NCBI GenBank assembly: GCA_003024985.2
Contig: PXIH01S0062245.1
Reading direction: 5' to 3' (one strand)
Length of the DNA stretch: 10,219 bases
DNA from: Euperipatoides rowelli
Taxonomy: Eukaryota > Onychophora > Udeonychophora > Euonychophora > Peripatopsidae
Position 1 is the first letter of the stretch. Every line of letters begins with the position of its first letter. Of the stretch, positions 1-6,959 are shown piece by piece. The position numbers were made by a program, and so were the translations under genes. Below the pieces are notes generated by a model. That model had not been told where the DNA came from. It saw nothing but the letters and a program-made list of their open reading frames with translations, and ran no database searches.

Positions 1-393
1 ATACAGCTAGTTAACAAACGTTAGAGCTCCTTTACCTAAAATTTAAAAAATATTCAAGGCAGGGAAGATCATAGGAATCTCAAAAAATAAAATCATTCAT
101 ATATTCTTTAGCTGAGCTTTAAAGTAATTCAAACATCATTACACTAGGATGAGTGGTTGAGAAGGAGTATCAACCTTAGCAATATACAAACATTTCTACA
201 TTTTTATTATATAGTGTTTAACTTCCAACTTTTATTATTATTTATATTTAACTAAAGGAGACTAATAAATTATCTTATATTAATATAATACATTAAAGTT
301 AGATGTTATATTACAATTTTCTTATTCATAGTAGTACTGCATACCTCTTCTAAACCCTTTAGCAATACTGCATTCCTAATACTTTCACTACTA

Positions 394-437
394 CCATTCA
401 TCCATCCAACCACCTATCCATCCATTTATCTATTTAT
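394..437. repeat. Degenerate CCAT/TATC-type tetranucleotide repeat
   Basis: The plus strand reads as imperfect copies of CCAT, with ATCC, TCTA and TTTA variants, over about 44 bases. It is a short decayed microsatellite. No function is suggested. Confidence 0.6.
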
Positions 438-640
438 AAAATAAGAGATTAAAAACATGTTTAATGTTGAATACTTAGATACTCATCAAGCTGCAATCTC
501 ATTGGTCCACTCACCAGTTAATCATTACATTGATATCTTCTCCACCAATCAAATGTCTGATAGATACTATATAAATTTCATATTTTTTCCCATTATTATT
601 TCCACACTAATACTTGAAGTGTGTTATTCCAACTACTATT

Positions 641-666
641 GAAATCATCATCATCATCATGATTTC
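641..666. repeat. (ATC)n microsatellite inside an 8-bp inverted repeat
   Basis: GAAATCAT at 641-648 pairs with ATGATTTC at 659-666, with ATC repeats as the 10-base loop. The arms arise partly from the repeat itself, so the hairpin may be incidental. On the minus strand the repeat encodes a run of methionines in a 61-codon chance ORF. Confidence 0.6.
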
Positions 667-1139
667 TTCTGAAAAATCATGATGTCCCCCTAAGAATTGA
701 AGATTAAATGTAGACCATACATTTTTTTTAACATGAAAGTAGTAGGCTTCAAACACCTCTTCAACAATTAAATCGATGTTGTTGGGAATCACAGTGATTT
801 TTTATTTTTTAAATTTTCCAATTCCTTACATTATGAGATCACTATCAACCCTTTAAAGTTATGAATAACCACCAGAACTTTATTGATATATCGGAAACTT
901 CTGCTGCATGTATTGTGTTCTACACCTCACAACTGACCATTCATGTGATCATAATCTCGAACTTTATTGTCTAGCAATGGATTTCACAAAATGTGACACT
1001 GCATGGTAGTATTATATTTTTTCCCCTCATCTTCTGTAGTAAAACTCAATAGATATATTTATTTTTTCTTGACAAGTGAATTTCTTCTAACAAACCAATT
1101 AAAAAATTATGAACATTACACTNATATAGAGAGGCATTG

Positions 1140-1343
1140 GTGAGTTTTGTATCCCTTGACCACAGGGTAGACTCTCTTGCTGAAACCCTTGCTAAAGAAG
1201 AGTTCCTAAAGCAAATGGTAGAATTGATAATTTAACCATGCATCAATCTCCTGAAGGCTCAGAATCAGGAGATTGCCCCAATTTTAAAATTGGATGCTGC
1301 AGTCTCTCGGATGGAGCATATATCCAAGCCGAGAAGCTGGTGG
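1140..1343 (+). pseudogene. Coiled-coil-like open segment of a retroelement remnant, one stop
   Basis: One plus-strand frame stays open over 1140-1343 apart from a TAA at 1233-1235 and ends at TGA 1344-1346. It reads with a leucine/isoleucine-rich, charged pattern (LDHRVDSLAETLAKEEFL, then LKLDAAVSRMEHISK), typical of an amphipathic helix or coiled coil. It is a different frame from the ATG-initiated ORF at 1238-1618 and overlaps that ORF's first third. My inference is that this was the original frame and that a frameshift near 1340 leads into the ORF downstream. No start codon is evident; the 5' part is missing or unrecognisable, with an ambiguous base just upstream at 1123. The family is not recognised from the sequence alone. 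Confidence 0.35.
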
Positions 1344-1618
1344 TGAAATGCATTCAGAGAAAACTCAATCTGATACATTTCCAAACAAACAAAAATGTTG
1401 GCACAAGAGAAAGATGGAAGATGGATGCCCAAGTAGGGACAAATGAATTAGAAACTGTGGCTGCCACAAAGCAAGAAGAAAAACTATGGGCACAAGCAAT
1501 TGTGGGGATGATCCAGTACCTGAATGATCCAGGAACCCCCAAAACTCAAAAACAAGACCAAAGATATAACCTAAGACAACATAGGAATCCCACCAAAAGA
1601 CTAATCGAAGAAATGTAA
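1238..1618 (+). pseudogene. C-terminal end of a retroelement polyprotein ORF (plus strand)
   Basis: This is a 126-codon ORF ending at a stop just before the 3' non-coding part of an LTR element. Its last residues, YNLRQHRNPTKRLIEEM, are strongly basic and resemble the YNLR-type tails that close many Ty3/gypsy and related Pol proteins. A polypurine tract and an LTR follow 185-205 bases downstream, the expected order for the 3' end of a plus-strand element. The first 30-35 residues are probably a shadow of the coiled-coil-like frame that overlaps it, so the ATG is unlikely to be the true start. No integrase core, reverse transcriptase or other catalytic domain lies upstream in the window, so the element is 5' truncated or interrupted. 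An env-like or accessory ORF is possible. Host gene status is unlikely. Confidence 0.45.
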
Positions 1619-1623
1619 TTAAT

Positions 1624-1714
1624 CTATGTGGAACTATACACCTATTTGGAACTATATATATCTATTTGGAACTTTATACCTATTTTGGACATTATACCCA
1701 TTTTGGACACTTAT
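1624..1714 (+). repeat. Degenerate 18-20 bp tandem repeat, about five copies
   Basis: Five successive units start at 1624, 1642, 1662, 1680 and 1698. They share the pattern CTATTTGGAACTATATAC with small changes; the last two have TTTTGGAC in place of TTTGGAAC. It lies just after the stop at 1618 and before the LTR, so it is in the 3' non-coding segment of the plus-strand element. Such internal minisatellites are known in retroelement 3' regions; any role here is unknown. Confidence 0.7.
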
Positions 1715-1777
1715 TGAAAAGTTTACAAGTAATCACATAAAACATTTATATTATGCGATTGTAAATAGTTTTGTTAG

Positions 1778-1822
1778 TTTTTTTTTTTAATTTTTTTTTT
1801 TTGAAAAAAAGGAAAACATAGG
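1778..1822 (+). promoter_or_regulatory. T-rich tract and candidate polypurine tract before the 3' LTR
   Basis: A T run (1778-1802, broken by two A) is followed by a purine-rich stretch from G1803, with GAAAAAAAGGAAAA and, after CAT, AGGGG. In LTR elements a polypurine tract primes plus-strand DNA synthesis and sits directly upstream of the 3' LTR, often after a T-rich stretch. The tract here is interrupted by CAT at 1817-1819, so it is either decayed or the exact boundary differs by a few bases. Confidence 0.4.
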
Positions 1823-2061
1823 GGTAATATGATATGCCTCAGGCGCCGCCTATGTTTATATATTAAATATAATAGAGGATGCCAGGAAGTTATAAAAAGA
1901 TCTGTGATGGAAGCTCACCCAACAACAGGTCTCTGTACCACGCTCATAGTATGTGTTTATTTGTATATTTATTCACCATTTGTAGATTAAAGTTATCTGT
2001 CAGTTAGTTGTTCTATAATGTTTGTGTCGCTATGCCCATTCAACAATACACCAGCGATACA
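1823..2061 (+). mobile_element. Probable 3' LTR of the plus-strand retroelement (about 239 bp)
   Basis: The segment follows the candidate polypurine tract and begins GGTAAT, where TGTAAT would be canonical. It ends GATACA at 2061, so the edges are compatible with a TGTA...TACA terminal inverted repeat with one change. Inside, on the plus strand, lie a TATA box (TATAAAAA at 1891-1898) and a possible polyadenylation signal (ATTAAA at 1986-1991), in the U3-R-U5 order expected for this orientation. No second copy is visible in the window, so the ends rest on motif logic and not on an LTR pair. A minus-strand orientation is less likely because the order of these signals and the preceding ORF both favour plus. 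Confidence 0.5.
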
Positions 2062-2070
2062 ACATCATCC

Positions 2071-2790
2071 TTATTTATCTCCTTTTTTTTTATTAAATTC
2101 AGATGCTGGATTGAATGGATCAAATCCATGCATAATATAAAAATGAGAGTGGTTGGTAGATCGGTGCACGGTTGTATTTAACGCGAGAGCGTAAGAAAGC
2201 AACTCGTCCCAATTTTTGTAAGTCTTGTCTTCCATTCTAGCCAGTACACTAATTATTTTGGCATTATCTCTTTCAGCCGGTCCATTACCAGAGGGGTGGT
2301 AGGGACTGCTAAATATCTTCTGCACCCCGAGACGGTCACACAGACTTTTGATTATCTTGCCTGTCATTTGTGCGCCGCCTCGATTGGTTACAATAGTTTT
2401 TGAGCCGCCATATTTTGAAAATACATTTTACATGTAGTCTTTTGCGATTGTCATGGCTTCCATGTATTTTATTGCCCTGCCTATGTAAAAACAGGACAGG
2501 TTATCTGCAATAAAATAATGTATTTATTGCTTCTAGGGGCGGTGTTTAGTCCCAAAATATCCAAAAACAGCTTTTGGAAAGGTGTTGTACTGGGTATTGT
2601 AGGTTGTAATGGTGGCTTAATTCGTGGTATGCTTCTCCTTTGACAGATGTCACATGACTTGATGTATTTTCGTCCATCTGGGGAAATGGATCCTCATGTG
2701 AAACAGGCCTTAATTTTCCAGACGATTTTTAGATCAGAGAGATGTCCTCGTGTGATGGTATCATGATAGTGGCATATTACATTGTCTATG
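2071..2790 (-). pseudogene. pol (IN): Ty3/gypsy integrase, broken and C-terminally truncated
   Basis: Integrase inserts the element's cDNA into chromosomes. The N-terminal zinc-binding HHCC module is visible: His codons at 2763-2765 and 2742-2744, Cys codons at 2652-2654 and 2643-2645 (CDICQ). The core has its first Asp in LDILG (2559-2561) and its catalytic Glu in GNGPAERDN (2272-2274). The second catalytic Asp position reads Asn in VTNRGGAQM (codon at 2383-2385), with 36 residues to the Glu. A stop lies at 2428-2430 and frame changes occur near 2520 and upstream of it. The open frame ends at 2071 soon after NTTVHRSTNHSHFYIMHGFDP-type core sequence, so the C-terminal domain is absent. It is certainly inactive as it stands. 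Confidence 0.85.
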
Positions 2791-3019
2791 AATGCCCTAG
2801 GCACTAGGGTATGATATAAACCTCCTATCTGGCGGAAATATTTAATTTTTTTCAAAATTAATCCAGTCATCTTATATTCTCTCCTCTCTTTAAATTTATT
2901 GGCTAAAATCTGAGTTTTTAGAAATTTGCAAAAATCATCTTTTTCCTGACCATTTAGAAATTTTTAATTGATAAAGGCTCCCTTACAGAACCTGTTGCTA
3001 CTAAGTTCATGGAGGGGTC

Positions 3020-3580
3020 TACATTAGGGCTTCTAGACAGCCAGTCAGCAAATATGTTTTCCTTACCAGGTATGTGCTCAAACTGGAGTCTATAATGCTG
3101 CACTTGAAAATAATGTGATTGTTTTTATCCCAGTTTTTCTCTTTGGTCTTTGAATCGAAAAACTTATGTGAGGGGCCTATGGTCAGTTCTAAGAATGATT
3201 GGATAACCACAAATTATATGCCTGAGCTGTTGGAGAGCATGTACGATAGCTAACACTTCTTTTTCAATAGTCAGGTAATTACATTCTGCATGTTTGAGTT
3301 GGTGACTACAGTAGGCTATGGACTGCATGATTTCTTCATCATTTTCCTGTTCAAGTAGACCACCCAAGCCAATTTCTGAGGCATCAGTTGACAAGAAAAC
3401 CCTTTTTGTAAAATCTGAGTGAGCTAACAGGGGTGATTGCGTAAGTTGCTGTTTCAAAGCTGTAAACGCACGTTCAGCATCACGGGTCCACTTTATTTTA
3501 TCGTTTTTCTTTTTTAATAATGAATATAATTGGGCAGCTAATTCTGTAAAGTTTTTAATAAATTTACAATAAAACCCCAC
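3020..3580 (-). pseudogene. pol (RNH): Reverse transcriptase thumb/connection and RNase H
   Basis: A 138-codon open segment (3164-3580) starts with the gypsy RT thumb motif GFYCKFIKNF and continues into RNase H, which removes RNA from the RNA-DNA hybrid during replication. Conserved acidic positions are present: Asp in STDAS (codon 3383-3385), Glu in YLTIEKEVLAI, and Asp in LRTDHRPLT. After a stop just past TDHRPLT the similarity goes on in another frame, ending in HIPGKENIFADWLSR (3032-3076), the usual end of the gypsy RNase H with its last Asp. The catalytic residues therefore survive although the frame does not. The ATG of the open segment is internal to the domain and not a true start. 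Confidence 0.85.
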
Positions 3581-3589
3581 TGAACCCAG

Positions 3590-4578
3590 GAAACTGCGGA
3601 CAAAAGGACAAACGTCGGCAACTGGTCTAGGAAATTTGGTTACTGCTAAGGTGTTTTGATCAGTTGGTCTGCTACTGTCTTTATCTATAGAATGTCACAA
3701 AAATTTCAATGTTTTCTGAAAAAGACAACATTTACTGGGTTTGACTGTCATGTTTATTTTTTAAATGCTCATAAACCCTCTTCTAAAACTTCTAAATGTT
3801 CCTCTATTGTTTGTGTAAAATGATTATATCATCCAAATAAGCTAAAACTTTTTCTTTATTTTTAAGCTTACTTAGACATTTGTTTATTATTTCTTGAAAT
3901 ATAGAGGCGGAGCTTGACAGTCCTTGTAGAAGCTTTTTAAGCTTGATGACCCCCAAGGCAAACAGAAGGAAAATTTATACTAAATAGATTCTGCTAATAT
4001 AACATTATAGTAGCCATTATTTAAATCTAATGTTGAGAAGAATTTGGCTCCTCCCAATCTTAATAGAGTATCATCTATATGCATAAGTGGAAATTTATAT
4101 GGCACTAGTTGCATGTTAACATGTTTTAATCTAATACAATATGAAAATCGTCAGGGTTATCTCTTTTAGGCACTACTAGCAAAGGCATGTTACACCTTGT
4201 GTCTGTCGGTAGCAGGTGCTATTATACCAGCAGCATTAAATTGAGCTATTTTTCTTTTTAGAGGGGCCATAGAGAAAATGTGGTATTCTGTACTGTTTTT
4301 GGTAGATATTTCATTTGTCATTAAAAGTAGGTTCTATGGGGAAGGGGGCATGGGCAGTGGGCACCAGTGATTTTTTTAACATCTTCAATAAGTATGACTT
4401 TATAATAAGATATTAATTTTTTTAATTTATTTCTGAAAAAGGCTGAAATATCGAGTGAATCTATTTGTAATCGATCATAAAATGTATCATGTACAGTGGG
4501 TTGTGGTGGTTCGATAGTAACAGTTGAAAGATTGGCTGTTCTATTTGTTAGACAGTCCCAATCTTTATTTATGTTCAT
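3590..4578 (-). pseudogene. pol (RT): Ty3/gypsy reverse transcriptase, frameshifted
   Basis: The enzyme copies element RNA into cDNA. In N-to-C order on the minus strand: an 85-codon linker (4321-4578) ending PLPHRTYF; FNAAGIIAPATD (about 4208-4243); PLLVVPKRDNPDDF (about 4143-4184), the finger motif; LGGAKFFSTLDL with a catalytic Asp (codon 4025-4027); a region matching the usual FGLxxAPxxFQ block, here degraded to GLSSSASIFQ; and the active-site box AYLDDIII (YLDD at 3828-3839), intact. Several frame changes separate these motifs and stops are frequent from about 3820 to 3590. Motif order, spacing and wording match Ty3/gypsy RT; retroviral RT is a more distant alternative. Confidence 0.88.
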
Positions 4579-4608
4579 CTTGAAATAAATAATGTCATTA
4601 TTTATATC

Positions 4609-5107
4609 TTAATGTGTGTTATGTTCTCTTAAAAAATCCATGTCAATAATTACGCTAAATGATGGGCCAGTATTCATTTTAGCAACTTGCACATATTGTA
4701 AACAATTTCTATTTTTAATTGAAATATTTACTAACGTTCTGACAGCTTCTTTGGAAACCAGGGATGTCAAAATGGTTAAACCCATTACACAATCTATTTG
4801 TTTTGGGTTTATGCAATTTGCATTTATACTCATCTCCTGAATCTATAAGAGCATTAAATTCTTTTTTAAATATTTTAATTTTAATTATAGGCTTAGTTAG
4901 AAATTCCTTTAAGAATTTAACAGAAATTTCCTTAAAATTTTCATTATTAAAATTGTTATTATTTTGTAAATAATTTTTATTTTCCCCTTTATATTTACCA
5001 CTGGAGATGTATCCTATGCCACCTGTAATTATTTTGGCTTTTCTGTTAATCCCGATAGGTTTGGAAAACTTTTTAGCTTTGGACAAGTTTTTATTTCTAA
5101 ACAGCAT
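4609..5107 (-). pseudogene. pol (PR): Retropepsin-like aspartic protease, frameshifted
   Basis: Retropepsins cleave the Gag-Pol polyprotein and act as dimers, each chain giving one D-S/T-G. The N-terminal half lies in a 130-codon open segment (4715-5107) with an asparagine- and lysine-rich leader and then FNALIDSGDE, carrying the DSG active-site triad. Just after this the frame changes near 4830 and the rest follows in a second segment (4609-4833) that ends VIIDMDFLREHNTH; the family's usual ILGxDFLxxH closing motif has Asp in place of the Gly. The two pieces overlap by about 120 bases in different frames, so the part of the upper ORF after DSGDE is probably out of frame. It sits between the zinc knuckle and RT, the normal position. 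Confidence 0.75.
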
Positions 5108-5339
5108 TGTCCCGGTTTGGCATTTGTCTTATTTTTACTAGCTTTGTGTGATTGAGCAAAACACACCCTACATCACTTAACAACTCTACGTTGAGGTACA
5201 GTAAGTTTATTGGTTTTTTAGTTCCGCTTGTGATTGCGCCTCCCATCGTGGGTTTTTATTGATGGAAGGCGTTGGAGTTTAACGTCCCATCAGGAGGTTT
5301 ATCGCTAACTTCTGGCGTTTTCAGTGCTTCTTTATTATG

Positions 5340-5381
5340 GCAATATTTTTTTATATGTCCATGGCCTTTGCAGTTCTCACA
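5340..5381 (-). pseudogene. gag (NC): Gag CCHC zinc knuckle (nucleocapsid)
   Basis: The minus strand encodes CENCKGHGHIKKYC, a perfect C-x2-C-x4-H-x4-C zinc knuckle, the RNA-binding module of retroelement nucleocapsid proteins. It is too short to appear as an ORF. The frame is open downstream (towards about 5255), but an in-frame stop lies directly upstream of the first Cys codon region, and the capsid frame reaches this point in another phase, so a frameshift lies at about 5385-5395. A second, poorer Cys cluster (CRVC) occurs near 5160-5175. Confidence 0.8.
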
Positions 5382-5384
5382 GAT

Positions 5385-6206
5385 TTATAATAACGGGTCT
5401 CTGATGCATTATGATTGTATTTGGCATACGGCCATCATAATAATATTGATCATTCTCCAACCCTATATTGCTTAATGAATAATTTGTATCAGAATGGTTG
5501 ATATTGGATTTGTTAGAAGAGGGAGAGGTATTTCCAGATTCATCAGCCTTTTTATATGTGGTTTGAGCTTGAGTTTTCGTTTTATTTTAATCTGGTTCTC
5601 CCAGTTCATAAAAATTTGGATTATTCTTTTCTAGCTCATCTGTGATTTTGACTAAATGAACACTTTAATTTATAAAACCCATGGCTTTATAATACCTTTC
5701 AAGTTGTAAACCATAATCCACTGCTTTGGAAAAAGTTTTGGGTTTAAATTTTAAAATATCAAGTTTTAGCGAAGAATGGGTCATACCTCTTTTCAGTTGT
5801 GTAACAATAGCTCTTCCCTCATTAATTGGGTCCACTGTGGACTAAATGCATTTGATGTTCCAATCAAACATTGCTGGTAAGCCCCTAATGATTCTCCAGC
5901 TAGCTGATTGCATGTTAAAACTAGTTTGAGACCTTCGTCTTCTTTGGGCGAGTGTGAAAATAATGTTTTAAATTGGTGTATTCTTTCATTAATTGAAATG
6001 CCCTTAAAGTTACCTAGACCTCTGTTGTATAATATTTTAGATTTAGCTGGTAATTTTGTTTCAATAACTTGTTTCATGATGTCAAAGGTCCAGCTTAAGA
6101 CTTTTGCCAAACTAGTGAATGATGCTAGCCATCTATCACACTCAAAGATGTCAGCTGGGTCACCTGAAAAAGTCGGCAACATTGCTAGAATACTGTGACT
6201 TACCAT
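5385..6206 (-). pseudogene. gag (CA): Ty3/gypsy Gag capsid region, two frames
   Basis: The capsid builds the virus-like particle that packages element RNA. The 137-codon open segment 5793-6206 begins MVSHSILAMLPTFSGDPAD and continues with WLASFTSLAKVLSWTFD, matching the gypsy Gag capsid opening (PxFSGDPxxxxxW...), and later LAGESLGAYQQ. Near 5840 the meaningful frame changes: the sequel (GRAIVTQLKRGMTHSSLK) runs in another frame to 5668, then on through stops at 5665-5667 and 5587-5589 towards the zinc knuckle. The last 15 or so residues of the upper ORF are therefore out of frame. The ATG at 6206 is probably internal, because Gag-like sequence continues upstream. Confidence 0.75.
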
Positions 6207-6220
6207 TATTGCGTGTGATA

Positions 6221-6798
6221 CTACAGTACTACTGAATTTTCCCTTACTACTGGTGTATCATTCTGAAATGTATTGATTTGACCTTCAGGTCTGGTTGCTA
6301 TAATATTTTTATTTGGTTGAGTTTGGCTATTTAAATTTTGTAAAAGTGTATCCCCTTCATTTATGTTTGGATGGGGGTTCCCATCTAAGAAGAACAGCTC
6401 TTGGCTGTCATTATTGCATATATCATGTTCTGATAGGAGTTCCCTCACTTTATTACTAACCACTCCAATTCTTGGTTTTGCAATCTGATTTTTTTTTGTA
6501 AAGTATTGATTATTCTGTTATTATATTGGACAGAGGAGAAGGTTTCTTGATCAAGTATTTTATCAGTTATAAACTCAGTGGAATCTACAGTGGGAGCTAT
6601 AATGGGATTTGATATATCAGTAGGGGAAAGGAGATGTGTATCTCTTTCAGTTTCCATGTTTTCAGAAATGGATGGTATGTCAGCTTTTGTGTTAGTCTTT
6701 AAAGTCCTGTTTGTTTTAAAAACTTTGCTAAAGGAATAAATGCAAACTACTGGTCTGTGTTTGGTTTTATCTGATAGCTTATTTAATTTTGTGAACAA
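6221..6798 (-). pseudogene. gag: N-terminal Gag region, two overlapping open segments
   Basis: Two open segments, 6445-6798 (117 codons) and 6221-6463 (80 codons), overlap by 19 bases in different frames and lie directly upstream of the capsid. The first ends with a charged, helix-prone stretch (IRLQNQELEWLV) and the second begins SNKVRELLSEHD in the same style, so one helix, perhaps a coiled coil, was split by a frameshift near 6455. The rest is polar and rich in N, T, Q and S, as in linker regions. There is no catalytic motif. Assignment to Gag rests on position and orientation; the first ORF could instead include leader sequence. Its ATG at 6798 is the best available candidate start of Gag but is not proven. 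Confidence 0.5.
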
Positions 6799-6959
6799 AA
6801 GTATCGAAAGTTCTATCTACAAAATCATATTGAATGAAAAAAGTGAAAAGAAAACAAGCCTATTTTGAAGAATTTTGAAAGTTTTGAAAAAAAAATGCTT
6901 CTATTGTGAAGATTCTTTTTACTGTCTTAATGCGGACACCAAGACTTTTAGAATTCAGA

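Larger units (their letters stand above)
1..1130. other. AT-rich region without a supported gene
   Basis: This stretch is AT-rich, with stops frequent in all frames. The longest open segments are about 61 codons on each strand (457-642 plus, 607-792 minus). In DNA of this composition open runs of that size are expected by chance, and neither has a recognisable domain. Small simple repeats lie at 394-437 and 641-666. A weak PiggyBac-like trace on the minus strand near 830-1000 is reported as a finding and not called as a gene. One ambiguous base lies near the right end, at 1123. Confidence 0.6.

Noticed and set aside
457-792. Two 61-codon ORFs on opposite strands
   Set aside because: Length is within chance expectation for AT-rich DNA, no domain is seen, and the minus-strand one includes a methionine run made by an ATC repeat.
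1354-1542. 62-codon minus-strand ORF
   Set aside because: It lies wholly inside the plus-strand retroelement ORF and is a shadow frame without recognisable features.
4616-4973. Plus-strand ORFs of 74 and 69 codons over the protease region
   Set aside because: They are antisense shadows of the protease, whose motifs (DSG, DMDFL) are on the minus strand.
5908-6198. Plus-strand 96-codon ORF
   Set aside because: It is antisense to the Gag capsid segment, which has family motifs; the plus-strand reading has none.
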